Assembly (NCBI RefSeq): GCF_000526715.1
Contig: NZ_JAGP01000001.1
Coordinates: forward strand, 496,001 to 560,000
DNA length: 64,000 bases
Direction of reading: 5' to 3'
Source of the DNA: Hydrogenovibrio kuenenii DSM 12350
GTDB taxonomy: Bacteria > Pseudomonadota > Gammaproteobacteria > Thiomicrospirales > Thiomicrospiraceae
The position numbers and the translations under genes were made by a program. The notes beneath the pieces were generated by a model. That model searched no databases. It saw nothing but the letters and a program-made list of their open reading frames with translations, and had not been told where the DNA came from. Positions 23,972 through 33,223 of this stretch are shown here, piece by piece (position 1 is the first letter of the stretch; each line of letters starts with the position of its first letter).

Positions 23972-25270
23972 TCAACTAAAGATGTCTTTACGGAAAGTAC
24001 GCTGCCAGTTTTTCGCAACTTCTGCGCGAATATGACGGTAGTACGGATTTTCCGTTGGATCGGACATGACGTAGCTTTCTTCATAGGCATGATGATTACC
24101 CGCGTAACGGAAAGTTTCCGCAACGGTCATCCCCCAGTCGTCAGCCGCCATGGCGACACAGTTGTTAGTGATGAAAGGCGTGCCAATTTCCTTGCCGGTC
24201 AATTCGGCTTGAATCGCTTTGGTGACAACCTTGGCTTGGTTACTGGCGATATACCCTGTTTTCGGCATAGGGTCTGCAGCAGCCGAATCCCCGATGATAT
24301 AAACGTCTTTATCACGTTTGGTCGAGAAGTCTTGTGAGTTGAACGGTGCCCAATCACCTTTAGCTAAACCATTCATGCGCACGAAAGAGCCGGCCATTTC
24401 CGGTGGAATGATGTTGATGACATCCCCTTTATGCACCTGACCATCCGCAGTTGTAAGTGTGCGGTTTTTAGTGTCCAGCTTGGTGACGTGACCGCCCGCC
24501 TTTTTTGGAACCCATTCGATACGTGCATCAGCTGTGCCCAAGCCGTGTTCTTTTTTCCAGTAATCCAGATAGACGTCATGGAAGATGAAGTCGTCTTTGG
24601 AATCCAGAATAATCACCTTGGCTGTTGGGTTGGTTTCTTTCAACTTATTGGCGACGAAGGATGCGCGCTCATAAGGCGCCGGCGGACAACGGTAAGGGTC
24701 AACCGGTGAAGATATCAACACGGTTCCACCTTGTGGCAAGGCATTGATTTGATCTCTTAGCGTCAAGGTCTGTGGGCCTGCATGCCAAGCGGCAGGGAAG
24801 TCACCTTCCGCCAGCTGCTTGCTATAGCCTTCAACCGCACCGTACTTGAAATCCGGGCCAGGTGAAACGATCAGTTTGTCATAAGACAAAACGTCACCTT
24901 TTGCCAGTTTCAGTTTTTTATTCGCATAGTCGATTTCCGTTGCACGGTCTTGAATCACATTCACTGCATAACGTGACTTCAGGGTGTTGTAGTCAACCGT
25001 TAGCGTTTCAAGCGTATCAAAACCTGCAACCACTTCATTACTGCCAGGGCAGAAAATGTATTTTGGCTCCGGCTCGACAATGGTGATGCGTACATCAGGG
25101 TTTAATAAACGCATGTACTTAGCAGAAGCTGCACCACCGACACCGCCACCAACGATAACGATATGAGCACTCTGTTTTGCGAAAGCCAAGCTGGATGCGC
25201 CCATTAAGCCGGTGCTCAAAGCACCCGCGCCGAAGAGTTTGATCAGATCGCGTCGTGTAATCTTATTCAT
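23972..25270 (-). CDS. fccB: Flavocytochrome c sulfide dehydrogenase, flavoprotein subunit
   Basis: I choose ATG 25270 (432 residues) because AAGGAG lies upstream and a Tat signal (RRDLIKLFGAG) begins at residue 6. The start overlaps the preceding cytochrome gene. The FAD motif is VIVGGGVGGAAS at 38-49. Cys74 (IFCPGSNEV) corresponds to the cysteine that holds FAD covalently. Cys195 (YRCPPAPYE) and the Cys in TNNCVAMAADDWG are the pair that forms the redox disulfide. It oxidises sulfide to sulfur or polysulfide in the periplasm. It works with the diheme FccA encoded just downstream. Confidence 0.93.
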   Translation of the reverse strand: MNKITRRDLIKLFGAGALSTGLMGASSLAFAKQSAHIVIVGGGVGGAASAKYMRLLNPDVRITIVEPEPKYIFCPGSNEVVAGFDTLETLTVDYNTLKSRYAVNVIQDRATEIDYANKKLKLAKGDVLSYDKLIVSPGPDFKYGAVEGYSKQLAEGDFPAAWHAGPQTLTLRDQINALPQGGTVLISSPVDPYRCPPAPYERASFVANKLKETNPTAKVIILDSKDDFIFHDVYLDYWKKEHGLGTADARIEWVPKKAGGHVTKLDTKNRTLTTADGQVHKGDVINIIPPEMAGSFVRMNGLAKGDWAPFNSQDFSTKRDKDVYIIGDSAAADPMPKTGYIASNQAKVVTKAIQAELTGKEIGTPFITNNCVAMAADDWGMTVAETFRYAGNHHAYEESYVMSDPTENPYYRHIRAEVAKNWQRTFRKDIFS

Positions 25271-25691
25271 GGCTGTTCTCCTTGGTATTCGCTTTGATCG
25301 AAGCGTTCCAGTCAGGACGCGTCCATTCTTCTGGCTTCTGTTTGGCAAAGAAATCTGCCATGGCTTCGATTTCTTGATCCGAGAAAACATGCGCCACATC
25401 GTGCATTACGATGGATGGAAATTTGTTTGCACGATAATCCTTCATCAGTTTGATGAATTTGGCTTTGTCCATGCCTGCCAGTGGTGGCATAGCTTCGTTA
25501 AACTCTGCACCTTTGGTGCCGTGACAAGCCGAGCAGTTGTCGCCCAACATGTCACCGGAAGGCATTGGATACTCCGAACGCAGCTTGTCGTTTTCTTCTG
25601 CCGTGATTCCGCCTGAAATGGCGAAGCTAGCAGGTGCTTGCAGCATGCAGGTCAGACCGGTAATGGCACTTATTAATAATAATTTTTTCAT
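25263..25691 (-). CDS. Monoheme cytochrome c
   Basis: This 142-residue protein has a signal peptide (MKKLLLISAITGL…ASFA) and one heme c site, CSACH, near residue 53. Met candidates for the axial ligand are in AMPPLAGM and SIVMHD. It belongs to the cytochrome c553-like class I type. It lies 15 bases after oxidase subunit II, and its last bases overlap the fccB start, so it should be made with both. It is the obvious soluble electron carrier between FccAB and the heme c domain of the oxidase. A structural homology to one lobe of FccA is also possible. Confidence 0.85.
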   Translation of the reverse strand: MKKLLLISAITGLTCMLQAPASFAISGGITAEENDKLRSEYPMPSGDMLGDNCSACHGTKGAEFNEAMPPLAGMDKAKFIKLMKDYRANKFPSIVMHDVAHVFSDQEIEAMADFFAKQKPEEWTRPDWNASIKANTKENSHE

Positions 25692-25706
25692 AATCCGTTC
25701 CTTTTC

Positions 25707-26957
25707 CTATCTTGCCCAAATATAGAAGCCAACAACAAAGAACTGTAGTACCCATAGAACCACGATCCAGATAGATAGGGTTCCCAGTCTGTTGACGAAT
25801 GCGCTAGGTGTGTAAACTCCAACGGTTTGACCTGCTTTCCATGCAATGGTTAGGAAGTAAGACAAAACCACACCACCCACGATTGCAAAAGTCAGGAAGA
25901 ATAGACCAGTGGAATACCAATCGAAGACGATTTTGTAATCCCAGAAGTCGTAGTGGAAGAAGCCGTTTAGGATGTCGTAGCGCAGCATCTCACGGGAAAT
26001 GGCAACCACTAAGCCGATAACCAAAGCCATTGGCAGTGCCATGTAACTACAAAATCTTGCTTCACCATTTAGGCGGATTTGTGCCCAAATCGCGTAGAAG
26101 ATAACCGCTACGCCACCGGCAATGCCCCAGAAAGAGGTTGCAAAGTTCCTTGCTGTTTCTGGCAAAGTCATCATCCAACCAACATAAAGTAGGGTGGAAA
26201 TCACAGAACCGACTTTGATCCATTTTTTACCAACTTCAGCAGCCCAGTTGAGGTAAGCCATATCTGCGTCTTCACGAACTGACTTGAAGCGACGGTAAGT
26301 CACCAACATGCCACCGGCAACCGGAATCGACAAACTGATAAAGAAGGCATAACGCCATAGGTTCCACTCGTGTAGCTTGTCACCGCTGTAGTCCAACATG
26401 CCGTTTTTCTGCAAGTACCAAGACTTCCACAACTCAGGGTGAAGGATTTGCGAGGTCAAACTGTGCATGATGAAGCCAACCACTAACATCAGTGCCAAGC
26501 TTGTCAACATAGACCAGCGTGCTTTAGGGGTAGCTGTTTTGTCTTTGTTGGCGCCGTTGACGAAGTAGTAGTAATACATTGCCCAGTAGCCCAAGATCAG
26601 CAATACGATAAAGCCGATAACCCAGTCTGCCGACAGCACGTTAGAGGTGTACCAATGTGGATCGTAAACCACCTGCACAAATAGCAGTGGCGCAACCCCG
26701 ACCACGATGGCGACCGATACCGAGACCTTGGCGACTTCTAGCATGGCAGAGCCTAGGCGACGCCAGTAAGCGTTTTGGCTAAAAGCACCGACTAAAGTAA
26801 TGACTGAGGTACCCAGCATCAGTTGCACGAACAAAATGTGCAACGCAAATGTCAGTACGCTTAACCCGACAAAAATGATTGGGTAGGTTGGCAGCCCGGC
26901 AGGGTTACGCAACGCATACATCAAATCGGTAATTTGAGTGACTTGAGAAGCATCCAT
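25707..26957 (-). CDS. bd-like oxidase second subunit (CydA'/CydB-like), integral membrane
   Basis: The protein has 416 residues with about nine membrane helices. His40 lies in the first helix (LTFALHILFVQL), where CydA-type subunits hold a heme ligand. At 321-327 SREMLRYD resembles the ARESMRKPW stretch of its partner, so this subunit may be CydA-like rather than a true CydB. Its start overlaps the stop of subunit I (TAATG). It is probably part of a divergent bd-family oxygen (or nitric oxide) reductase. Heme ligand mapping cannot be finished without alignment. It is not a heme-copper enzyme. Confidence 0.7.
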   Translation of the reverse strand: MDASQVTQITDLMYALRNPAGLPTYPIIFVGLSVLTFALHILFVQLMLGTSVITLVGAFSQNAYWRRLGSAMLEVAKVSVSVAIVVGVAPLLFVQVVYDPHWYTSNVLSADWVIGFIVLLILGYWAMYYYYFVNGANKDKTATPKARWSMLTSLALMLVVGFIMHSLTSQILHPELWKSWYLQKNGMLDYSGDKLHEWNLWRYAFFISLSIPVAGGMLVTYRRFKSVREDADMAYLNWAAEVGKKWIKVGSVISTLLYVGWMMTLPETARNFATSFWGIAGGVAVIFYAIWAQIRLNGEARFCSYMALPMALVIGLVVAISREMLRYDILNGFFHYDFWDYKIVFDWYSTGLFFLTFAIVGGVVLSYFLTIAWKAGQTVGVYTPSAFVNRLGTLSIWIVVLWVLQFFVVGFYIWAR

Positions 26958-28405
26958 TATTTAACCTCCTGTGTCATTGCAACTTTGCTTTCAGCCTGTT
27001 TTTCGGCATAGGCATGATTGCGGTCTTTGATTTCTTGTTGAATTGCTGCATCAACCGCTTTTTCACCACCTTTTTTGTTCATAACCAAGAAGGCAGACAA
27101 CGCTTTGACTTCTGAATCCAGCATTGGCATTTTTGGCATGTAAGCGATATTGCCTGTTGTCAAAACACCCTTGACGTATTTTTCCATACGCGCTTCGGTG
27201 ATATTGTCGGGAATATAGCGATGCAAAGGGCGAATCCCTGTTTTGCTAGGTGAGTGACAGTTAGAGCAATACACCATGGCAATAAACTTACCTGCCTGGA
27301 TTTTGTTTCCGTCGTTGACCGTACGTAGATTGTCAGGTGTAAATGGATGTGCTTTCAAAATTCCTTCTTTTTCCAATAATGGAATTTGAGACTTGATACC
27401 CATACCAGGAACGTCACGACCAATCACTTGGTTCGAGTAAACATATTGACCCGCAACCCAAGGTTTACGCATCGATTCACGAGCGGTTTCTTCAGGCCAC
27501 AAACCGGCCACCAGAATCACCACCGCCATGCCGCCAGCAAAAGCCTGTACCAGTACTTGTGGACGAATCATGGTCAAGATAAAGTAAGCCAAAGTCCCTG
27601 CCAACACCGCGATAATGCTTGGTTGGAAGTAGCTTGGTAAACGGTTTTCCATGACCAAAAGCGCTTGGTCGGGAACGGCTTTTAAATATAACTGGAAGAG
27701 TGCCGCACCGATGATGGTTGAAATAATCCCTAACCAACCCAGTTTGCGCGCCATTTCTTTTTTGAATGCCGGATCTTTGATGCCTGCAACAACGATACCC
27801 CCCACGACGGCTGTCATGGTGAACATGAATGCCATACGCATCGCCATTTGGATAAAGGTGTTTGTGCCATAGAAGCCGTTCAGATAACCGCCATCTTGGA
27901 ACCAAGCTTCTTTACCTGGCAACATCATGAATGACAGGATACCGACGATAATCAGCATCGTTGCCAAGGACGCGACCCCGAAAATGACCGAGATTTTCAT
28001 GTGGGTGCGTTTATCGACCTTGCCGACCAAATAGACGATCATATAGACACCAACCACCTCGATGACGAAGAACACCCATTCGGTTGCCCACTTCCAAACA
28101 AAGGAGTGAATCAAAGCTCCGATACCGTTCGGGCTGGCAACTGTAGTTGAGTACCAAATACCCGGCCCAGTGATAGAACCTGCCACATAGGTGAATACCA
28201 ATAAAAACAAACCATACTTCTTAACGAAGTCCAGTAAGTCTTCACGGTCTTCACGGTAAGCTTTATGCGAGAGATAGGCGAAGAGGAGTGCAGCACCAAC
28301 CGAAGTATGAGAAGCGAGAACATGGAAGGTTGCGATAAAGGCGACCACCCATCCCGATCCTACAGTTGGTTCGTACCAAGTTGGATACAAACTGATCAAG
28401 TCCAT
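26957..28405 (-). CDS. bd-like oxidase subunit I with C-terminal cytochrome c domain
   Basis: The protein has 482 residues. Eight or so membrane helices are followed by a soluble part with one heme c site, CSNCH, at 380-384, and Met-rich YMPKMPML as possible ligands. Helix 1 holds His28 and His33 (FHVLASH), and TEWVFFVIEVVG gives Glu109 and Glu116 as in CydA. RKPW at 313-316 stands where quinol-type CydA has GRQPW. The region expected to carry the heme b558 histidine reads MAMRMAFMF, with no His. These traits fit the cytochrome-c-linked bd-like group rather than a quinol oxidase. It is the first gene of the sulfide operon. Confidence 0.78.
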   Translation of the reverse strand: MDLISLYPTWYEPTVGSGWVVAFIATFHVLASHTSVGAALLFAYLSHKAYREDREDLLDFVKKYGLFLLVFTYVAGSITGPGIWYSTTVASPNGIGALIHSFVWKWATEWVFFVIEVVGVYMIVYLVGKVDKRTHMKISVIFGVASLATMLIIVGILSFMMLPGKEAWFQDGGYLNGFYGTNTFIQMAMRMAFMFTMTAVVGGIVVAGIKDPAFKKEMARKLGWLGIISTIIGAALFQLYLKAVPDQALLVMENRLPSYFQPSIIAVLAGTLAYFILTMIRPQVLVQAFAGGMAVVILVAGLWPEETARESMRKPWVAGQYVYSNQVIGRDVPGMGIKSQIPLLEKEGILKAHPFTPDNLRTVNDGNKIQAGKFIAMVYCSNCHSPSKTGIRPLHRYIPDNITEARMEKYVKGVLTTGNIAYMPKMPMLDSEVKALSAFLVMNKKGGEKAVDAAIQQEIKDRNHAYAEKQAESKVAMTQEVK

Positions 28406-28419
28406 AATATTTTCCTTAT

Positions 28420-28435
28420 ATTAATACGTATTAAT
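28420..28435. promoter_or_regulatory. Perfect 16-bp palindrome before the oxidase/sulfide operon
   Basis: ATTAATACGTATTAAT is its own reverse complement and lies 15 bases upstream of the subunit I start, just ahead of the ribosome site AAGGAAAA. It also contains a direct repeat of ATTAATACGT running on to 28439. This is a good candidate operator for a dimeric repressor that controls the operon. Confidence 0.45.
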
Positions 28436-28645
28436 ACGTTGTTTTGATCGGCATTTCTTATTATGCGTGTTTGGATTGTAGTGACTATGGAAAATGAATG
28501 GTATTCAAAAGATTTTATTTATACAGGTATAGAAAAATTTATACCTAAGTGTTCTAGTAGGTAGTTTTGGGTATTATCTAATTGAAATATAAGTGTTTTC
28601 TTATTATCTTTAAAAGGTTTGTGTTTTGTGTGAATGAGAAAATTA

Positions 28646-29053
28646 CTAAGAAAAATTGTTGGTTTTTGTAAAAGATTGGGCGATTTCGATCAAATTGTCA
28701 TCTGGGTCATGGATATAAACCGATAATATTTTACCTTGTGCACCAGTCCGTTCTATTGGCCCTTCGATGATTTTAACTTGGTTTGCGGCAAGCGTATCAA
28801 TGATTTGCTGCATGGGTGTTTGACTAAGAAAACATAGGTCTGCTGAGCCGGGCGTAGGGAGTTTTGCCCGAGGTAAGATGTTATCGGAAGTTTGGTGTAA
28901 ATTGATTTTTTGATTGCCGAAGTGAAGGGCAAAACGACCTTTGGCAAATTCAACCGCTTCAAACCCGAGAATATCACGATAAAATGCCAAGCTGGCCTCC
29001 AGATTGGAAACAGTCAGCACAAGATGATCGAGTTGTTGTATTTGTATCGCCAT
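28646..29053 (-). CDS. VOC family protein (glyoxalase/bleomycin resistance fold)
   Basis: The protein has 135 residues. Two beta-alpha-beta-beta-beta repeats are visible: LDHLVLTVSNLEASLAFYRD at the start and LSVYIHDPDDNLIEIAQS at the end. Metal-ligand candidates are His10, His54 or His55 region (LHFGNQKINLH) and Glu in LIEIA. The nearest types are GLOD5-like virulence-associated VOC proteins, cytoplasmic and of unclear substrate. It is followed by a 240-base AT-rich gap before the oxidase operon, which is on the same strand but likely has its own promoter. Confidence 0.85.
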   Translation of the reverse strand: MAIQIQQLDHLVLTVSNLEASLAFYRDILGFEAVEFAKGRFALHFGNQKINLHQTSDNILPRAKLPTPGSADLCFLSQTPMQQIIDTLAANQVKIIEGPIERTGAQGKILSVYIHDPDDNLIEIAQSFTKTNNFS

Positions 29054-29116
29054 ACTCTACAATAGCTTTGTAAATATCATTCATTATGTTAATCAATTAA
29101 GCCCTAGGAAACCAGC

Positions 29117-32029
29117 TTGAACTTGTCACCAAATTGTTTGCATATCACGGTCAATAGTCGATTAACGCAATTCTTGAAATCCTCATTCATTGCGCAGCAA
29201 GCGGAAAGGCGAGCTGGTGACCAGTCGATCAAAGTTGCGCTTACGCCTCAGGTGATGACTTGGATACAATGGTGGCAGACTTGGCAAGACGCTTTACTAC
29301 TACGTGGTGAAGTGTCACTTGAGGCCTTGCCGAAAAAAGTGATTTCCGATTTTGAAGCACAAAATCTTTGGCATTCGTTATTGGAAGACGCTTGTGTGGA
29401 AGAAGGTCTGTTATTGCTCAATAAAGCGCAAACAGCTAAACAACTGCATCAGGCATGGCTTTACGATCATGAATATTTGTATGGACAGTTGGGGCAAGAA
29501 GATGTTCCCGATGCGCTGTTTTCAGACCTTTATTTAACCGAAGAAACACAACTCTATATTCATCTTAAACAACGTTACTTGGCAGTTTTGCAGCAACGTC
29601 AGTTGTGGGACTCAGCCTTGTTGATGCAGTATCGTTTGGATTGGTTTGATTCGATTGAACAAGCTCCTATGGACATCAAGCTGCAAGGGTTTGATATTGA
29701 ACATTTGGATGATTTGCCGCCTTATATGAAACATTGGATTCAACTGGTTCGAGCCAAGGGTGGTCAAGTCGAGATGGCTGAAACAGAACCATCCATGACA
29801 GCGCCCCAGCAGCTTTATCGCGCGATGGATGAGGTGGATGAAGCGCAGCAAGCGGCAGCGTGGGCTTATGAACAATATCAAAATCTTTCGAGAGAAATTC
29901 AGGCACCTCGCATCGCCATCGTCGCCCCAGATATTTCGACAGTAGAGCCAGCACTCACTTGGGCGTTGGATGAACAACTGTTATTGCAAGAAGCCGAGCC
30001 TTTAAAGCTGTTTCAACCGCAGGCGACACCGTCTAAATTTTACAATGTTTCCTTGGGGCGCTCTTTGGCCGATGTGCCTCTGGTCAAAAATGCGCTTCAG
30101 GTATTAGAGTTTGCCATCAGCGCATCGTGCAAGGCAGGCGATGCCGCCAAGTTTGAGTATAACCAGGTTTCCGAATGGCTGATTTCACCCTATACGCCTG
30201 GCGATTTTGTTGAACGCCAGGCACTGGACTTTCGTTTGCGCACTTGGCAATGGGCGAAGCTGTCGCTTAATGAATTGCTCAAGGCGTTACAACCACCTGA
30301 TGCTGTTAATGAAGCTGATGCGGATGCAGGGCCGGCAAAAAGTTTCGTTTATCCCCCAAAAGGTTTATTGAAAGCATTAAAGGCCATGGCCCAGTCTGGC
30401 AGATTTTTAAATCGACAAGCAGGCAAAGCTCTGAGCGCACAGGCGTTTTACGAGTTTGCCATCGAGGTGCTTGAAGCATCCGATTGGGCAACGACTTCAG
30501 CCGATGGCGCGTTGAACAGCGTTGAGTTTCAACAAAAACTGGCATTTTTAAAAGCGCTCTATCTATTTTCCGACCAACTTGTCCTGACGTCAAAACATGG
30601 GTCAAACCAGCTAGCGGCAACTGAATGGCTAGTACGATTGCGCCAATTTGTCGCAGAACAATTGCATCAGCCAGAATCAGTAAGCGATGCGCCGATTCAG
30701 GTCATTGGGATGTTGGAAGCCGGTGGGCAGCATTTTGATGCGCTTTGGGTCATGGGGATGACTGCCAATGCCTGGCCGCGGGAAGCCAAGCCCAACCCGT
30801 TTTTACCGATAGCGCTGCAACGTGAATACCAGCTTCCTCGTGCCGATGTCGCCCGGGAGTTGCGCTATGCCCAACGCTTGACCGAACGACTTGCGACATC
30901 CGCTCAACAAGTGGTTTGGTCTTATGCGCAACAGTCAGAAGGGCAGTTGAATCTCATCAGCCCTCTGGTTGAAAGTTATTTGCAAAAACAGCCGGAAGAA
31001 TCGATGGAGTATGCCCCATTGCCTTACCAGTCTTTGGCTGAGGTGATGTTTTTAGAGAGAACGCCTGTCGAAATGGTTTTGGATAATAAGGCGCCAGCCG
31101 TTACGCCTGGTGACAAGGTGCCGGGCGGTTCAGCGATTTTAACCGCGCAGCAGAAATGCCCGTTAATGGCATTTTTCGATTATCGTCTCGGTGCCAAGTA
31201 TCAATTGGAAACGGTTGAACAAGGCATGCAAAGCAATCATTTGGGAACGCTGGTGCATCAAGTGCTGGAGTGGTTTTGGCAAGAAGTGAAAAACCAATCA
31301 GCGCTGATCAGGTTAAGCGACGAACAACTCAAGCAAAAGCTTGATGACTTGTTGCAACAGGCGATGCAGACAATGGATCAGCATTTCAATGAGCACTATT
31401 TGGCTCTTGAGAAAAAGCGAATCGGTCACTTGTTGTTTGAATGGCTGCAGTTGGAGAAACAACGCCCGGCTTTCGAAGTGGTCGCTTTTGAACAGGCGGT
31501 GGAACTGGATTTGGCAGGCATAAAGCTGTCAATCAAGATTGACCGAATCGATCAATTGGAAACCGATGGCATCGGTCAGCCTCCGGTTTTTATTTTGGAT
31601 TATAAAACCGGAAAAGCGACGATTAACGATTTGCTAAAGGTGCCTTTGGAAGCCCCACAGCTAGCGATTTATCTACATGCATTTGATGAAGGATTGCCCA
31701 TGGAACAGGCAGAGGTGAAAGGTTTGGGCTATGGTATGATTCACAGTGATGATGGCGTCAAGTTTTCAGTTGTCGCTGAAAATGAAGCTTTCTTGCCAAA
31801 TAAAAAGGCGACGAACTTTGAAGCACTCGCTGACAAGGTAGGCGAGTTTGAAGGAGCCAGTTGGGAAGCGTTTCTGCAACACTTGAAAGCGTCTGTTTTG
31901 GCGTTGGCAACGTCTGTCCAGCAAGGAAATGCAGACATGCTATTTGCTAAGCCTACTGATGTGCAATACGCTGCCAGTCTATTGGCATTGAGGTTGCCAG
32001 AAGCTCAAGCACTATTAGCGGATGGATAG
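29117..32029 (+). CDS. AddB-like PD-(D/E)XK nuclease subunit (probable DNA repair protein)
   Basis: The protein has 970 residues and starts at TTG 29117 after CTAGGAAACC. The C-terminal nuclease has the PD-(D/E)XK pattern FILDYKTGKA near residue 837, with an upstream NHLGTLVHQVLEWFW. Helicase-like inactive motifs are present in the middle (GMLEAGGQHFDALWVMGM). Unlike AddB from firmicutes, no Walker A is visible at the N terminus and the cysteines for an iron-sulfur cluster are missing (one in QQKCPLMAF). It likely forms a heterodimer with the UvrD-type helicase at 34193 that resects DNA double-strand ends. It is separated from that gene by an unknown ORF and a HDOD gene. Confidence 0.82.
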   Translation: MNLSPNCLHITVNSRLTQFLKSSFIAQQAERRAGDQSIKVALTPQVMTWIQWWQTWQDALLLRGEVSLEALPKKVISDFEAQNLWHSLLEDACVEEGLLLLNKAQTAKQLHQAWLYDHEYLYGQLGQEDVPDALFSDLYLTEETQLYIHLKQRYLAVLQQRQLWDSALLMQYRLDWFDSIEQAPMDIKLQGFDIEHLDDLPPYMKHWIQLVRAKGGQVEMAETEPSMTAPQQLYRAMDEVDEAQQAAAWAYEQYQNLSREIQAPRIAIVAPDISTVEPALTWALDEQLLLQEAEPLKLFQPQATPSKFYNVSLGRSLADVPLVKNALQVLEFAISASCKAGDAAKFEYNQVSEWLISPYTPGDFVERQALDFRLRTWQWAKLSLNELLKALQPPDAVNEADADAGPAKSFVYPPKGLLKALKAMAQSGRFLNRQAGKALSAQAFYEFAIEVLEASDWATTSADGALNSVEFQQKLAFLKALYLFSDQLVLTSKHGSNQLAATEWLVRLRQFVAEQLHQPESVSDAPIQVIGMLEAGGQHFDALWVMGMTANAWPREAKPNPFLPIALQREYQLPRADVARELRYAQRLTERLATSAQQVVWSYAQQSEGQLNLISPLVESYLQKQPEESMEYAPLPYQSLAEVMFLERTPVEMVLDNKAPAVTPGDKVPGGSAILTAQQKCPLMAFFDYRLGAKYQLETVEQGMQSNHLGTLVHQVLEWFWQEVKNQSALIRLSDEQLKQKLDDLLQQAMQTMDQHFNEHYLALEKKRIGHLLFEWLQLEKQRPAFEVVAFEQAVELDLAGIKLSIKIDRIDQLETDGIGQPPVFILDYKTGKATINDLLKVPLEAPQLAIYLHAFDEGLPMEQAEVKGLGYGMIHSDDGVKFSVVAENEAFLPNKKATNFEALADKVGEFEGASWEAFLQHLKASVLALATSVQQGNADMLFAKPTDVQYAASLLALRLPEAQALLADG
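30387..30407 (+). repeat. Degenerate dispersed repeat inside the AddB-like gene
   Basis: TGGCCCAGTCTGGCAGATTT plus T matches the consensus at 18 of 21 positions, in the sense direction of the gene, encoding MAQSGRF. Confidence 0.4.
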
Positions 32030-32116
32030 GTAAAAATGTCATTCAATCCGATCGCAGACATCGTTATAATGAAATTTTGTACGGGTGCATTCCCCTTTTT
32101 TTAATAAGAGAAAACA

Positions 32117-33223
32117 TTGAGTTCGCATAACGCTGCCCTTTATGAGGTTTATTATCAGGATCTGCCCGATAGCGAGGTAGAGAAGGATATTGTCTTTTCA
32201 ATTGAAGAGGCGCAAGAGGCTGTACTCAATTTTTACAACGACTGTATTAAAAAATATCTTGCTGATGTGGTCGAACCCTTAATCTCTTATGGTGAAGTGG
32301 CACTGTTACAAAATCAATATGCCAGACAACTAAAGGGAAAAGCCTGGTTTGTCGCGGTGCAAGATCATGCGGCTTCAGGAGAAAGTGAACGACAGGACGC
32401 TTCTAGTGAATCCGCTAGTTCAGCAGAGAGCTTTGTTCCTTCAAGCGCACAGGCTGCCTATGCTTTAGCCGATGATGTCAGCCCCAACTTTTTTACTGCG
32501 CTAACGCAAAACTTGAAAGAAAACCTGATGAAAAAACGGGTTATCTTGACCGATAGCGAAATCCATCAAATTGTTTCAGACGCACTTTGGCGCGATGTAG
32601 CTGAAGCATCCCGTATGATGCAAAGTGAAGCCAGTTTGCGAAGTTACGCCGCTGCCGACCCAGACGTGTATTTGATTTTGGTCAAAGATGACGATGCGGC
32701 CGTTTACTTCGGTACGGAATATATCGATGCGGCTGACCAAGCCAATAATGACGACCTACAGGAAATTATCAACACAGCACAGATGCTGTCTGAAAAGTAC
32801 CAAACCCAAGTCATCACCCATCATTTTATGGATATGCCGACCAATTGGAGTTGGGCAACAGTGGAGACGATCTTGAAGTCTAGCGGGATCATGCCCAGCG
32901 AAAAGCCGAATCTACTGACTGTATTGCATGATATTGAATCTTTACGCCTGTCAATCAACTCTCAAGCCGAGGTTTTAGGGTTTGAGTACCACCAGGAAGC
33001 TTTTGATGCCTATGTCAACCGCGGTGATGCTTCGCAAGCGGTTTTTAGCATTGATGTTAAACACTTTTCAGAACACGATCAGTTCAATTTGACGGTAGAA
33101 GAGGTTGTGAAGGCTGTCGAAATTGAACCCAATCGTTGGATTTGTGGTGATTTACTCTCTACTGAGCTGATGATTAACCCACGTAAATATTTCAATACCT
33201 CAGTTTACAACTTGGTTAGGTAA
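32117..33223 (+). CDS. Hypothetical protein, 368 residues
   Basis: I do not recognise this protein. It starts at TTG 32117 behind AAGAGAA and is soluble and acidic. A low-complexity Ser/Ala/Glu stretch at about residues 88-115 separates an N-terminal helical part from a larger domain. The larger domain contains PDVYLILVKDDDAAVYFGTE and TQVITHHFMDMPTNWSW. No catalytic pattern stands out. It lies 87 bases after the AddB-like gene on the same strand and its last 8 bases overlap the convergent HDOD gene. A link to the nuclease pair is possible by position only. Confidence 0.65.
   Translation: MSSHNAALYEVYYQDLPDSEVEKDIVFSIEEAQEAVLNFYNDCIKKYLADVVEPLISYGEVALLQNQYARQLKGKAWFVAVQDHAASGESERQDASSESASSAESFVPSSAQAAYALADDVSPNFFTALTQNLKENLMKKRVILTDSEIHQIVSDALWRDVAEASRMMQSEASLRSYAAADPDVYLILVKDDDAAVYFGTEYIDAADQANNDDLQEIINTAQMLSEKYQTQVITHHFMDMPTNWSWATVETILKSSGIMPSEKPNLLTVLHDIESLRLSINSQAEVLGFEYHQEAFDAYVNRGDASQAVFSIDVKHFSEHDQFNLTVEEVVKAVEIEPNRWICGDLLSTELMINPRKYFNTSVYNLVR

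Noticed and set aside
23950-24123. Longer start for fccA at 24123
   Set aside because: It would overlap the end of fccB and put 58 residues before a normal signal peptide that has its own AAGGAG site.
23828-24337. Plus-strand frame of 169 residues opposite fccA/fccB
   Set aside because: It is antisense to two well-supported cytochrome/flavoprotein genes and has no family motif or ribosome site.
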